From Candidatus Kuenenia stuttgartensis (lineage in GTDB: Bacteria > Planctomycetota > Planctomycetia > Pirellulales > UBA1268), in the NCBI GenBank assembly GCA_945870505.1, contig CAMBSN010000020.1, forward strand, positions 1 to 38,947: 38,947 nucleotides of DNA, written 5' to 3'. The notes beneath the pieces are model-generated. The model saw only the letters and a program-made list of their open reading frames with translations. It was not told the origin of the DNA and made no database searches. Shown one piece after another: positions 26,526-34,897 of the stretch. Numbering within the stretch: the stretch's first letter is position 1; the number at the start of each line of letters is the position of its first letter. Both the position numbers and the translations under genes were made by a program.

Positions 26526-27067
26526 GCGGGATCCTCCGCCGCGGCCTTGGTGAGCTGTTCCCAAAGGGCGTCGAGCGACTGGGGCAGCACCCGCATGCCT
26601 GCCACCGCCGGCATGAAGTTCACGTCGCCCGGCCACCGTGGCACGATGTGCCAGTGCAGGTGCCCCGGCACGCCGGCGCCCGCCACGGCACCGAGATTCA
26701 AGCCCACGTTAAAGCCCTGAGCCTGCATCGATCGTGTCATCGTTCGGCACCACGCGACGATCCGCTGCTGGAGGTCGAGCAGCACGTCGTCGGGCAGGTC
26801 GACGAGCGAGGCCTGGTGGTCGAGCGGGGCCACGAGCAGGTGGCCGTTGGCATAGGGATAGCGGTTCGTCACCACGATCGACAGCGGTGTCCGCTCGACG
26901 ATGCCGAGAACGCGGTCGTGTGCGGTGGCGACGGCTGCGGCCCTGCAGAGGAAGCAGGCGTGATCGGCCCCGGGCCGCCAAGCGGGCGTCCCGATGTCGG
27001 GTTCGGCAACGGCAGCACCCTGCACATAGCCCAGTCGCCAGGGCGCCCAGAGGCGGTCGGTGTCCAT
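26522..27067 (-). CDS. HIT family hydrolase/AP4A phosphorylase-like protein
   Basis: This 181-residue histidine triad protein carries the active-site triad HLHWHIVPRW (HxHxH) and the nucleotide-binding NRYPYANGHLLVAP. A CFLC pair near residue 38 suggests a structural zinc site. The N terminus (MDTDRLWAPWRLGYVQG) is typical of the HIT subgroup annotated as AP4A phosphorylase-like in actinobacteria and planctomycetes. It probably hydrolyses or phosphorolyses dinucleoside polyphosphates or nucleoside phosphoramidates. It is divergent from scpA (51 bp between starts) and coupled to dgt by a 4-bp overlap. Confidence 0.91.
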   Translation of the reverse strand: MDTDRLWAPWRLGYVQGAAVAEPDIGTPAWRPGADHACFLCRAAAVATAHDRVLGIVERTPLSIVVTNRYPYANGHLLVAPLDHQASLVDLPDDVLLDLQQRIVAWCRTMTRSMQAQGFNVGLNLGAVAGAGVPGHLHWHIVPRWPGDVNFMPAVAGMRVLPQSLDALWEQLTKAAAEDPA

Positions 27068-27118
27068 ACGACGAGTTTACCGTCGAATCCGGCGTTTAGC
27101 GGAGGGAAGGGGTTCCCT

Positions 27119-27928
27119 ATGATTGCCCGGAGGCGTTCGGCACGAGTCACGCGGTGCGGCGGCGAGGTGGTTGTGGAGTTCAAAGTCGACCTCGATGTCT
27201 TTTCCGGGCCGATGGACCTGCTCCTCTATCTCGTCAAGAAGCACGAGCTGGACGTGACAGAGGTGCCGATCGCCGCCATCGCGGCGGAGTTCGTGGCCTA
27301 CCTCGACGTGCTCGAGGGCCTCGCCATCGAGCAGGTGGGGGAGTTCGTCGATCTCGCCAGCGTGCTGCTCGAGATCAAGGCCCGGGCCCTCGTGCCGCGA
27401 CCCGAGGAGACGGAGGAGCCGGTCGAGCTCGTCCGCGAGGACCTCGTGCAGCGGCTGCTCGAATACAAGCAGTACCGCGACGCCGCCACGATGCTCGAGG
27501 ACCGAGCGCGGCAGTGGGAACTGCGGTTCGCGAGGCAGGCCGCGGACGACACGGCCGGCAGGGCGGCACCGGCGGAGGTGGCAATCGCCGACGTCCATGT
27601 CTGGGACCTCGTCGGGGCGATGTCACGGGTGATGGCCAAGCGAGAGAAGCGGCGGCCACGACAGATCGTCCACGATGACACGCCGATCGAGACGCACGCC
27701 GCCCGCATCGAGGCGCTCGTGGCGGAGCAGGGGAGGGTGGCATTCACGAGCCTCTTCGATGACGATATGCCCCGATCGCGGATCGTCGGCATCTTTCTCG
27801 CGGCGCTCGAGCTCGTGCGCCGCGGGAAGCTCGCGACCAGGCAGGAACAACTCTTTGACGAGATCTGGCTTGAGCCCGTAGCGCCGCGACACCCCGCCAT
27901 CACCACCCCACCGACCGATGCCGCATGA
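27119..27928 (+). CDS. scpA: Segregation and condensation protein A
   Basis: This is the kleisin subunit of the bacterial SMC-ScpAB condensin, which bridges SMC heads and helps chromosome segregation. The N-terminal SMC-binding domain (FKVDLDVFSGPMDLLLYLVK, then EFVDLASVLLEIKARALVP) and the C-terminal winged helix (VAFTSLFDDDMPRSRIVGIFLAALELVRRGK) are both present. Length is 269 residues. The ATG at 27119 has GGAGGGAAGG at 27101-27110 and is used. A GTG at 27173 would start exactly where most ScpA proteins begin and is an alternative. The stop overlaps the next ATG by 4 bp. scpB is not in the window. Confidence 0.93.
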   Translation: MIARRRSARVTRCGGEVVVEFKVDLDVFSGPMDLLLYLVKKHELDVTEVPIAAIAAEFVAYLDVLEGLAIEQVGEFVDLASVLLEIKARALVPRPEETEEPVELVREDLVQRLLEYKQYRDAATMLEDRARQWELRFARQAADDTAGRAAPAEVAIADVHVWDLVGAMSRVMAKREKRRPRQIVHDDTPIETHAARIEALVAEQGRVAFTSLFDDDMPRSRIVGIFLAALELVRRGKLATRQEQLFDEIWLEPVAPRHPAITTPPTDAA

Positions 27929-28764
27929 TCGACAACTCGCCCTATCGTACCCTCGTCCACAAGGGGCTCACGATCGAGGGCTACTCGCGGGCCGCGGTGC
28001 AGAGCTGCTGGCGGATCCCCGAACTCAAGCTTGGCTTCGACCTCGGCTCGCATCCCTGGGGCTTCATGGCCACGGCCACGTGGTTCATTACGCACACCCA
28101 CCTCGACCACATTGCGGCGCTTCCGGTGTACGTGGCCCGGCGGCGGATGATGAAGATGGAGCCGCCCACGATCTATCTTCCCGAATCGGCGATCGAGCCG
28201 ATCGAGCGGCTGCTCAAGGCGGTGAGCCGACTCGACCGCGGCCGGCTGCCCTGCACGCTCCTGCCTGCACGGCCCGGCGATGAGATCGAACTCTCCCGCG
28301 AGCACGTGGTCACGGTGTCGGGCACCTGCCACACGATTCCGAGCGTCGGCTTCGTGGTCTGGGACCGGCGGCGGAAGCTCAAGCACGAGTATCAGGGACT
28401 GCCCGGCGATAAGATCCGGGATCTCCGGCTCTCGGGTGTGGACGTCACGCAGGAGCTGCGGACGCCGCTGGTGGCCTACCTCGGTGACAGCTCGCCCGAG
28501 GGCCTCGACCGCTGCCCGGCGATGTTCGAGGCGCAGGTACTGATCACGGAGCTCACCTTCGTGGCCCACTCCCACCGCAAGGAAAAGATCCACAAGTTTG
28601 GCCACATGCACCTCGACGACCTGCTCGCCCGCCGGGAGCGGTTCCGCAACGAACTGGTGATCGCCACGCATTTCTCGACGCGGTACACCGACGAACGCAT
28701 CCGGCGGATCCTCGCCAAGAAGATTCCCGACATGCTCGACGGGCGGCTTACCATCTGGCTGTGA
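27925..28764 (+). CDS. RNase Z-like metallo-beta-lactamase fold protein
   Basis: This 279-residue metallo-beta-lactamase protein has the two-zinc signature THTHLDH (His57, His59, Asp61, His62). Further metal positions are present: His in SGTCHTIPS, Asp in YLGDSSPEGL, His in GHMHLDDL and His in ATHFSTRYT. The GHMHLDD plus THFSTRY pattern resembles the RNase Z/ElaC branch (tRNA 3' processing). The long flexible arm of canonical RNase Z is not obvious, and the length is shorter than the usual 300-310. It is coupled to scpA by an ATGA overlap. It could be a tRNA 3' endonuclease or a related hydrolase. Confidence 0.8.
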   Translation: MIDNSPYRTLVHKGLTIEGYSRAAVQSCWRIPELKLGFDLGSHPWGFMATATWFITHTHLDHIAALPVYVARRRMMKMEPPTIYLPESAIEPIERLLKAVSRLDRGRLPCTLLPARPGDEIELSREHVVTVSGTCHTIPSVGFVVWDRRRKLKHEYQGLPGDKIRDLRLSGVDVTQELRTPLVAYLGDSSPEGLDRCPAMFEAQVLITELTFVAHSHRKEKIHKFGHMHLDDLLARRERFRNELVIATHFSTRYTDERIRRILAKKIPDMLDGRLTIWL

Positions 28765-28799
28765 GGCTGCGATTATCGCCGCCGGTTGGAACTGCCCAC

Positions 28800-28868
28800 G
28801 TAGCCGCAGGTTGTCAACCTGCGGTGAATCACGGCTGGTCCTGCTTCATGCGCCGGTTGCCAACCGGC
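28800..28868 (+). repeat. Pair of REP-like palindromes
   Basis: GTAG (28800-28803) is followed by CCGCAGGTT, loop GTC, AACCTGCGG (28804-28824), a perfect 9-bp stem. About 27 bp later GCCGGTT, loop GCC, AACCGGC (28852-28868) forms a perfect 7-bp stem without an adjacent GTAG. The arms differ from other copies, but the changes are compensated on both sides. They lie between the RNase Z-like gene and hemW. Confidence 0.75.
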
Positions 28869-28935
28869 ACCCACGTGTAGATTCACTTCCCGCGGGTCGG
28901 CATACCCTCCCGGCCCTCGCCAGTTCCACGGCAGC

Positions 28936-30087
28936 ATGTCGTCTCTTCCGCCACCGCCGCGATTCGCCTATGTCCACGTGCCGTTCTGCCGGCACCGCTG
29001 CGGCTACTGCGACTTCACGCTCGTGGCCGGCCGCGATGATCTGATCGATCGATATCTGACGGCGGTCGGCAGGGAACTGGAGCGATGCCCGGTTCCTCTC
29101 GATCTCGACACGCTCTACCTCGGCGGCGGCACGCCCTCGCACCTCGGACCCGAGGGCCTCGAGCGGCTGTTCGCCGTGCTGCATGAGCGGCTGCGGCCCG
29201 TCGCCGGCGCGGAAGTGTCGGCCGAGGCCAATCCGCTCGATGTGACGCCCGATCTCGTGGCCGCACTGCGCAGGTGCGGCGTGACCCGCGTCAGCCTCGG
29301 TGGCCAATCGCTCGACGCGGCCACGCTGCGAGCGCTCGACCGCGACCACGGGCCCGATGATGTCCGCCGCGCGGTCGATCTCCTGTTGCCGGCCGGGTTC
29401 ACGGTGAGCCTCGACCTGATGACGGCGGCACCGGGCCAGTCGCTCGCCGCCGTGGAGGCCGACCTCGCCGCCGCGGTGACCCTTGGCGTGCAGCATGTAT
29501 CGGTCTACTGCCTCACCTGGGAGAAGGGCACGGCGTTCGAGTCGCAGCGGGCGAAGGGGCTCCTGCGACCGGTCGACGACCCGGTCGAGCGGGCGATGTT
29601 CGAGGTCGCGATCGACTGGCTCGAGGCCGCGGGCTTCGAGCACTACGAGGTCTCCAACTTCGCGAAGCCGAAGGGACGCTGCCGCCACAACGAGGCCTAT
29701 TGGGATTGCCGGCCGTGGGAGGCGTTTGGGCCGGGAGCCGCGCGGTTCGACGGCCGCACGCGAACGACGAACCACAGGTCCACCACCACCTGGATGAACA
29801 AGGTGCTCGTGGGGGCCGACTTCACGGGTGATGTTGATGCGATGACGGCCGAGGACGCGGCCCGTGAGCGGATCGTGGTGGGCCTCCGCCGCCGCGCCGG
29901 GATCGCCCGCACCGCCTTTCGGGCAGCGAGCGGCTTCGATCTCGATGCCTTGATTGCCGGGCCGCTCCACCACTGGATCGATGCCGGCCTCACCACCGAT
30001 GACGGCGACTGCATTCGCCTCACCCGCGAGGGCCTGCTCGTTTCCGATGCGCTCTGGGCCGAGGTCCTGAATCCGGCACGCCCGTGA
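28936..30087 (+). CDS. hemW: Radical SAM family haem chaperone HemW
   Basis: This 383-residue radical SAM protein has the [4Fe-4S] motif CRHRCGYCDF (Cys18, Cys22, Cys25). The following Phe rather than Cys distinguishes HemW from true oxygen-independent coproporphyrinogen oxidase HemN. Other HemW blocks are LDTLYLGGGTPSHL, EANPLDVTPDLV, GVTRVSLGGQSLD, DLMTAAPGQS, HYEVSNFAKP and HNEAYWDCRPWEAFGPGA. HemW binds haem and is thought to deliver it to respiratory proteins. The ATG at 28936 starts six residues before the conserved region. It is likely a single-gene unit, with REP-like elements upstream and a hairpin downstream. Confidence 0.92.
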   Translation: MSSLPPPPRFAYVHVPFCRHRCGYCDFTLVAGRDDLIDRYLTAVGRELERCPVPLDLDTLYLGGGTPSHLGPEGLERLFAVLHERLRPVAGAEVSAEANPLDVTPDLVAALRRCGVTRVSLGGQSLDAATLRALDRDHGPDDVRRAVDLLLPAGFTVSLDLMTAAPGQSLAAVEADLAAAVTLGVQHVSVYCLTWEKGTAFESQRAKGLLRPVDDPVERAMFEVAIDWLEAAGFEHYEVSNFAKPKGRCRHNEAYWDCRPWEAFGPGAARFDGRTRTTNHRSTTTWMNKVLVGADFTGDVDAMTAEDAARERIVVGLRRRAGIARTAFRAASGFDLDALIAGPLHHWIDAGLTTDDGDCIRLTREGLLVSDALWAEVLNPARP

Positions 30088-30103
30088 GCGGCCGGAACGA
30101 GGA

Positions 30104-30127
30104 CGCCGCAGGAATCATTCCGCGGCG
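30104..30127. terminator. Candidate stem-loop after hemW
   Basis: CGCCGC (30104-30109) plus GGAAT (30111-30115) can pair with ATTCC (30117-30121) plus GCGGCG (30122-30127), with one bulged A at 30110. The realistic loop is a few bases in the centre. There is no T tract on either strand. It overlaps the end of the pntA remnant. Confidence 0.45.
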
Positions 30128-30282
30128 TCGGTGCCGACGGTGAAGCCCAGGCCAAACCTCAGCGGCGATGTTCCTTCCAGGGGAACGGTGAGGCCCGCGT
30201 TTTCGAGGGCTGGCACCCCGGCCTGCACAACGGCCACCCGGCGGTCTCCCGGGGCGGTTTCCTTGAGGACTGCGACCTTCAA
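30115..30282 (-). pseudogene. Remnant of NAD(P) transhydrogenase subunit alpha (pntA) N terminus
   Basis: The minus-strand frame starting at a TTG (30280-30282) encodes about 33 residues with the strict alanine dehydrogenase/transhydrogenase N-terminal pattern: LKVAVLKETAPGDRRVAVV followed by QAGVPALENAGLTV. PntA normally continues with a Glu-x-Gly-Ala-Gly segment and about 330-480 more residues. Here the similarity stops after Leu-Thr-Val, and 22 unrelated residues lead to a stop. There is no Shine-Dalgarno. The fragment therefore looks like the truncated start of a pntA copy. The rest of the gene is not nearby, and an intact copy may exist elsewhere. Confidence 0.65.
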
Positions 30283-30533
30283 GCGGCAGCGTTTGCCAGG
30301 GGTGATGAAACGACAGGTCGCCGGTCGATCCTTGCCTCGGCGGGGGCCCGCGTCCACGAGTCCCTGCCCGGGGCGTTGACCGGCCCCCACGCCGGCAGGC
30401 CCGTTTTCGCCGTTCTGCGGCCGGACCGCTTGCTGGTGAAGGAATGCATTGTTAATCTCCCAGGTTCTCCCCGGCCGGCGGCCGGAGGCAGCCCAGTTCC
30501 CAGAATTCCGAGAGACGGACGGTTGAGCGACAG

Positions 30534-30965
30534 ATGAAGACGTACATGGCCAAGCCCGGCGAGGTGGAGCAGCGGTGGTGGGTCGTCGATGCCAGTGAGC
30601 GTCGCGTAGGCCGCCTGGCGACCGGCATCGCGATGGTGCTGATGGGCAAGCACCGCCCGACGTACACCCCGCATATCGACACCGGCGACCACGTGGTGGT
30701 GATCAACGCCGACAAGGTCGAGTTCAGCGGGAAGAAGTGGCAGCAAAAGATGTACCGCTGGTACACGGGCTACCAGGGGCTGAAGTCGGAGACTGCGGAA
30801 CATCGCCGCGACCGTCGCCCCGAACTGATCATCGAGGAGGCTGTGCGGCGAATGCTGCCGAAGTCCCGACTCGGCCGGAAGATGCTGGACAAACTCAAGG
30901 TGTATGCCGGCAGCGACCATCCTCACCAGCCACAGCAACCGGAGCCGATCGACCTTGGTGCCTGA
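30534..30965 (+). CDS. rplM: 50S ribosomal protein L13
   Basis: This early-assembly 23S rRNA-binding protein has 143 residues, the usual length. Family blocks are WWVVDASERRVGRLAT near residue 15, MGKHRPTYTPHIDTGDHVVVINADKV (two adjoining motifs, residues about 37-62), YRWYTGYQGLKS near 74, and AVRRMLPKSRLGRKMLDKLKVYAG near 105. The C-terminal Gln/Pro-rich tail (HPHQPQQPEPIDLGA) is also typical. The ATG at 30534 starts the family-conserved MKTYMAKP. It pairs with rpsI 117 bp downstream, a wider gap than in most bacteria, where the two are nearly adjacent. Confidence 0.97.
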   Translation: MKTYMAKPGEVEQRWWVVDASERRVGRLATGIAMVLMGKHRPTYTPHIDTGDHVVVINADKVEFSGKKWQQKMYRWYTGYQGLKSETAEHRRDRRPELIIEEAVRRMLPKSRLGRKMLDKLKVYAGSDHPHQPQQPEPIDLGA

Positions 30966-31082
30966 ACGGGGCAGCGAGCGACGGGCGGACGGGCTGCGAT
31001 GACGAAGGTGACGATCGGCCGGATTTGAACGACACACGGTATCTCGAACAGGTATTTCGAACTCTAGGGCGAGCGAGGCACG

Positions 31083-31508
31083 ATGATGGCGGTTGAGCAG
31101 GGCGTGAAGTCGGCGCGGCGTGGCGATGAGATCATTGCGACCGGTCGTCGGAAGACGGCGGTGGCCCGTGTTCGGCTCAAGGCCGGCGGTGGCGAGATCA
31201 CCGTCAACGGTCGTGAACTCGATGCCTACTTCCCCACTGTCAAGGATCGGGCGCTCGTCTCAGGGGCTCTTGAGCAACTCGGCAAGCGTGGTGAAGTGAA
31301 GGTCACGATCACCGTTGACGGTGGCGGTGCGACCGGCCAGGCGGGCGCGTGCCGCCTCGGCATTGCCCGGGCACTGAAGGTGTATGACGCCGAACTGGCT
31401 GAACCGCTCCGCCAGAGTGGGATGCTGACCCGTGACGGCCGTATGAAGGAACGCAAGAAGTACGGTCTCCGCGGTGCCCGCCGTGGCACGCAGTTCTCCA
31501 AGCGTTGA
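31083..31508 (+). CDS. rpsI: 30S ribosomal protein S9
   Basis: S9 sits in the head of the small subunit, and its C-terminal tail reaches the P-site tRNA anticodon stem. The 141-residue protein has IIATGRRKTAVARVRL near residue 17, GGGATGQAGACRLGIARAL near 80, and the obligatory basic C terminus KKYGLRGARRGTQFSKR ending in Lys-Arg. Two ATG codons (31083 and 31086) are adjacent; the first is used. The N-terminal 16 residues precede the conserved domain and are a lineage extension. A strong intrinsic terminator lies 56 bp downstream. Confidence 0.97.
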   Translation: MMAVEQGVKSARRGDEIIATGRRKTAVARVRLKAGGGEITVNGRELDAYFPTVKDRALVSGALEQLGKRGEVKVTITVDGGGATGQAGACRLGIARALKVYDAELAEPLRQSGMLTRDGRMKERKKYGLRGARRGTQFSKR

Positions 31509-31563
31509 TCCTGGTTTCCCGGGTCATTTTCGACGCCCGGTATTCCTGGCACATCCGGCACCA

Positions 31564-31593
31564 CCGATTTCTTCGGTCGAAATCGGCTTTTTT
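31564..31593 (+). terminator. Intrinsic (Rho-independent) terminator of rplM-rpsI
   Basis: CCGATTTC (31564-31571), loop TTCGGTC, GAAATCGG (31579-31586), then C and six T (31588-31593). This is a perfect 8-bp stem with a T tract, 56 bp after the rpsI stop. It is the only textbook intrinsic terminator I see in the window. Confidence 0.88.
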
Positions 31594-31619
31594 CTTGTGC
31601 CGGGATCCGATTGCATACT
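31592..31619 (+). promoter_or_regulatory. Candidate promoter for the Gly/Met-repeat protein
   Basis: TTCTTG (31592-31597) and CATACT (31614-31619) are spaced 16 bp apart, directly after the rpsI terminator and about 90 bp before the next start codon. The match is modest. Confidence 0.3.
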
Positions 31620-31706
31620 AGTGCGTGGCGTCTGCGCCGGCCGATCGCGGCCTGCCCGAGACTGCCTTCCAGCGAGGGTTCGCCCTCGCCACTGTGAGGC
31701 TCCATC

Positions 31707-32525
31707 ATGGTCACGATGCGTTTTCTCCTCGCGTTGCCTCTGACGGCGGCGCTCGTCGCCCCAGCCTTCGCCCGTGAGTCAAGGCGGATGGCATCGGCAA
31801 CGCCCGCTGAAGTTCAGGACGTGCTCGCTGCCGAGGCGGCAGGGCTCGTCGATGTGAAGTTCATCCCAAATGATTCCCGATCGGCCCAGGTGATCGTGAC
31901 CAATCGCAGTGACCGCCCGCTATCGCTCCGGCTTCCCGCCGGTTTCGCGGGCGTTCCGGTGCTCGCTCAGATGGGTGCGCAGGGTGGTGGTGCCGGAGGG
32001 TTTGGTGCCGGCGGCATCGGTGGCCAGCCTCAGAACGTGGGCGGCGGTGGCATGGGCGGCGGCATGGGTGGAGGCATGGGTGGTGGTATGGGTGGTGGTA
32101 TGGGTGGTGGTATGGGTGGTGGTATGGGAGGCGGCGGTCCGTTTTCGCTCCCGCCCGAGCGGACGCGAACGCTCCGCGTTGCGACCGTGTGCTTAGATCA
32201 CGGCAAGCGGGAGCCGTCGCCGCGCGTGCCGTACCGCATGACCGCGATCGACACCTGCTCGAGCGACCCGCGGCTCCAGGACGTGATGACGGCGCTCGCC
32301 AGCGGGGCCATCTCGCAGAAGGTCGCCCAGGCGGCTGCCTGGCACATCTCCAGCGGCCGCACGTGGGAGCAGCTCGCGGCCGAGGTGATCTCGATGGCCG
32401 GCGGCGACCCCGACGTGCCGTTCTTCACGCCCGCGGAACTCGCGGCTGCCCGACGGCTCGTCGATGCGTCGGCGAAGCGGCACCAGCCCTCCAGCGAGTC
32501 GTCGCCCGGATCGTACGGGTCGTAG
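31707..32525 (+). CDS. Secreted protein with Gly-Gly-Gly-Met repeats
   Basis: The function is unknown. The 272-residue protein starts with a clear signal peptide (MRFLLALPLTAALVAPAFA, cleavage after AFA near residue 22). An N-terminal beta-rich part (VQDVLAAEAAGLVDVKFIPN, VIVTNRSDRPLSLRLP) follows. Then comes a GGIGG/GGGM low-complexity stretch with seven Gly-Gly-Gly-Met units (about residues 110-142), and a C-terminal domain with RTLRVATVCLDHGKREPSP and helical VMTALASGAISQKVAQAAAW. The N-terminal part suggests a protein-protein or matrix role. The ATG at 31707 has GAGG seven bases upstream; an ATG three codons later is possible. Confidence 0.75.
   Translation: MVTMRFLLALPLTAALVAPAFARESRRMASATPAEVQDVLAAEAAGLVDVKFIPNDSRSAQVIVTNRSDRPLSLRLPAGFAGVPVLAQMGAQGGGAGGFGAGGIGGQPQNVGGGGMGGGMGGGMGGGMGGGMGGGMGGGMGGGGPFSLPPERTRTLRVATVCLDHGKREPSPRVPYRMTAIDTCSSDPRLQDVMTALASGAISQKVAQAAAWHISSGRTWEQLAAEVISMAGGDPDVPFFTPAELAAARRLVDASAKRHQPSSESSPGSYGS
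32043..32138 (+). repeat. 12-bp minisatellite encoding Gly-Gly-Gly-Met
   Basis: ATG codons recur every 12 bp at 32052, 32064, 32076, 32088, 32100, 32112 and 32124. The four central units (ATGGGTGGTGGT, 32076-32123) are identical; the outer ones differ at third codon positions. The pattern suggests recent expansion by slippage in the middle, always in frame. Confidence 0.9.
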
Positions 32526-32611
32526 GTGATCCGGACGCGTTCACGAGGCTCGGGGCATCGTCGTTCTCATCCCGCGACGGCCGACTGCGGTGGCGCTACG
32601 GTTCACGAGGC

Positions 32612-33682
32612 TCACGGGGCCGTAGCGTTGGTCTCGCTACCGGCCCGCGTGGCCAGGGCCCGCCACGTTTCTGGCGCGATGGCGTCGGTTGCCTGATGCA
32701 CGCTTCCGTCCAGCATCACGTAGCTGACGACGCCGGCGTGATGGCTGCGGGACGTTACGCTCGCCGCCGTTGGGGCGGTCAAAGACTTCGCCTCCTGCTG
32801 ATTGTTCCAGTCGATGTCGTACGTGCCTGACGGTCGCACGCAGGGCACGCGGGTTTGGGGCGGAAAGGCGGCGGTGAAGCCGGTCTGGTGGCTTCGGCCA
32901 TCCACCCATTCGGTGTGGCCGGTGCCAGCCGTCGGGAGGTCGTTCTTGAACTCACCTCCCAGGCCACAGACCGCCTCCGGACTCGCGGGCGGTGCCGAAG
33001 CAGACAGTCCGGCATTTCGAAAGTAGGAGGTGTAGGTCTTCACCTCGGCCATCGCGATCGTCTTCGAGAGGCCGTCGGTGAAGGCAGACGCCGGAAGTCT
33101 GCTGTTGGGAAAGAAGGCTCCGTCGCCGCCGCTCCGCGTGGCAGGAGAGTACACCAGCCACGTGCCAAGGTTGACGGCGTAGTTGAGTGGCGCGTTCTCC
33201 GGCGTCCCGTCGGCCTTCGTGCGGATTTGTATGTTTGGCTCGGACGGGCAGAGGAGGGCGGGGAGCCTCAGGCCCGAGATCAACTGCCCCGTGGAGAGCG
33301 TCGCCTGGCTGTAGGGAACCGCGAGTTGCCGATGGACTTCAGCACCGATCGCGCATTCCTCGAGATAGGGCAGGAGGCGTCCTTGGGCCGACCATACCGC
33401 GTTGGACGAGGCGTCGGTCGTGCTACTGCCCGACCAGACGCAACTTGGTGGAAACCGGCGGGTTGCCAGTTCGTAGCTCGAGGTCGCGATTCCCAGTTGC
33501 TTGAGGTTGTTGACGCAGGCCGCGCGGCGGGCAGACTCCCGTGCCGCTTGCACGGCCGGAAGAAGGATGCCGACGAGTGTCCCGATGATGGCCACCACGA
33601 CCAGGAGTTCGACGAGGCTAAAGCCGGCGAACCGTCCGTGGTGCGTGACACGTATGGAACGGGAGTGAACGCGTCGATCCAT
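32612..33682 (-). CDS. DUF1559 protein with prepilin-type N-terminal signal
   Basis: This is a planctomycete-typical DUF1559 protein (356 residues). The N terminus has a type IV prepilin/pseudopilin signal GFSLVELLVVVAIIGTLVGI, with the processing site before Phe and the conserved Glu5 of the mature protein. LLPAVQAARESARRAACVNN follows. The C-terminal part ends with the H-X9-DG motif (HAGVVSYVMLDGSV). Such proteins are probably pseudopilin-like components at the envelope and occur in many copies per genome. The start at 33680-33682 has GAAAGG upstream; the longer frame to 33760 enters an AT-rich leader. Confidence 0.92.
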   Translation of the reverse strand: MDRRVHSRSIRVTHHGRFAGFSLVELLVVVAIIGTLVGILLPAVQAARESARRAACVNNLKQLGIATSSYELATRRFPPSCVWSGSSTTDASSNAVWSAQGRLLPYLEECAIGAEVHRQLAVPYSQATLSTGQLISGLRLPALLCPSEPNIQIRTKADGTPENAPLNYAVNLGTWLVYSPATRSGGDGAFFPNSRLPASAFTDGLSKTIAMAEVKTYTSYFRNAGLSASAPPASPEAVCGLGGEFKNDLPTAGTGHTEWVDGRSHQTGFTAAFPPQTRVPCVRPSGTYDIDWNNQQEAKSLTAPTAASVTSRSHHAGVVSYVMLDGSVHQATDAIAPETWRALATRAGSETNATAP

Positions 33683-33937
33683 CGAGCGGCCTTTCTCGAA
33701 TAGAAATGAGTGGAAAAAGATGGATTTGTCGATTGTGAGACTCTGTATCAATATGATCACATTCTAGACTTTTTCGCGCGTGCAGCAATCGCCGGAAGTT
33801 ACGACGTCGAGAAACCGGCGTCTTTTCCGATTTTTTCGGGCGGCCACTCCACATCGCTGATCGATGCGATACAACCCACAGTGTGCGGCCGCGGGCACGT
33901 CGGCCGCAGGTGAACCGTTTTTCGAGGGGACGAGTTC
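33683..33937. other. AT-rich divergent intergenic region
   Basis: This 255-bp gap separates the DUF1559 gene (minus) from the ABC ATPase (plus). The stretch 33700-33850 is markedly AT-richer than the rest of the window, as expected for divergent promoters. I could not fix a convincing -35/-10 pair with normal spacing on either strand. Confidence 0.55.
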
Positions 33938-34888
33938 GTGACGCAGATGACCCAGGCGACCAGCCGATCCGCACCCCGGCGAGATGCGTCCGACGTCGTC
34001 GTCGAGACCCGCAACCTCTCGAAGGTCTATCGCGATTTCTGGGGGCGCAGCAAGAAGACGGCGCTCAAACCGCTCGACCTCGACGTGCGACGGGGCGAGA
34101 TTTTCGGACTGCTCGGCCCCAACGGCGCGGGCAAGACCACTACACTCAAACTGCTTCTCGGCCTGATCTTTCCGACGTCGGGCGAGGCGCTCATCTTCGG
34201 GCGGGCGGCCACCGACGTCTCGAAGAATGAGCGGATCGGCTACCTGCCGGAGGAGTCGTATCTCTACAAGTTTCTCGACGCCGAGGAGACGCTCGATTTC
34301 TACGGCAGGCTCTTCGGCCTCGATCCGGAGGAACGCCGGCGGCGTGCCACCACCTTGATCGAGATGGTCGGCCTGACTCGGGATCGCAAGCGGCAACTCC
34401 GCGAGTATTCCAAGGGCATGACGCGCCGGATTGGCGTGGCCCAGGCACTGATCAATGACCCCGAACTCGTGATCCTCGACGAGCCCACCAGCGGCCTCGA
34501 CCCCATCGGGACTCGCGAGATGAAAGACTTGATCATCGACCTCAAGGCCCGGGGCAAGACGGTGATCATGTGCTCGCACCTGCTGGCAGACGTCGAGGAC
34601 GTCTGCGACCGCATTGCCGTGCTCCATCAGGGGGAGTTGAAGGAGCTCGGTCGCGTGGAGGATCTTCTCCGCGTCACCGGGGTCACGCAGATCCGGGCCA
34701 CCGGGTTGTCCCCGGCGGCGGCGGCCGAGGTCAAAGCCGTGCTCCAGCGTCACGGCGCCGGCGACATCGATATCGGCAACCCGAGGACCACGCTCGAGGA
34801 CCTGTTCCTCGAGGTTGTTCGGGACACGGAGGCGCGACCAGGCCGCCGTGCCCGCCGCACGGAGACGGCCGCCCCGCGGGCGGAGTGA
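33938..34888 (+). CDS. ABC transporter ATP-binding protein (ABC-2 type)
   Basis: This 316-residue ATPase subunit has Walker [16 protein letters not shown]-loop region [14 protein letters not shown], signature [15 protein letters not shown] (SKGM variant of LSGGQ, common in the CcmA/NatA-like exporters), Walker [13 protein letters not shown] and the switch His in IMCSHLL. The C-terminal 70 residues form an extra domain after the NBD. The GTG at 33938 follows GAGGGGA; an ATG at 33947 is possible. The permease gene begins 10 bp downstream. Substrate unknown. Confidence 0.93.
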   Translation: MTQMTQATSRSAPRRDASDVVVETRNLSKVYRDFWGRSKKTALKPLDLDVRRGEIFGLLGPNGAGKTTTLKLLLGLIFPTSGEALIFGRAATDVSKNERIGYLPEESYLYKFLDAEETLDFYGRLFGLDPEERRRRATTLIEMVGLTRDRKRQLREYSKGMTRRIGVAQALINDPELVILDEPTSGLDPIGTREMKDLIIDLKARGKTVIMCSHLLADVEDVCDRIAVLHQGELKELGRVEDLLRVTGVTQIRATGLSPAAAAEVKAVLQRHGAGDIDIGNPRTTLEDLFLEVVRDTEARPGRRARRTETAAPRAE

Positions 34889-34897
34889 GCGTCGCCC

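Larger units (their letters stand above)
30088..30533. other. 446-bp intergenic region between hemW and rplM
   Basis: It contains a hairpin (30104-30127) and a minus-strand fragment of a transhydrogenase alpha gene (30115-30282). The rest, about 250 bp of rplM leader, has no recognised gene and should hold the rplM-rpsI promoter. Confidence 0.6.

Noticed and set aside
28936..30087. Oxygen-independent coproporphyrinogen III oxidase (HemN)
   Set aside because: The CxxxCxxC motif is followed by Asp-Phe, lacking the fourth Cys of HemN; length and blocks fit HemW.
31226..31714. 162-codon minus-strand frame over rpsI
   Set aside because: It runs through the rpsI coding region and its intrinsic terminator and has no domain; it is a shadow.
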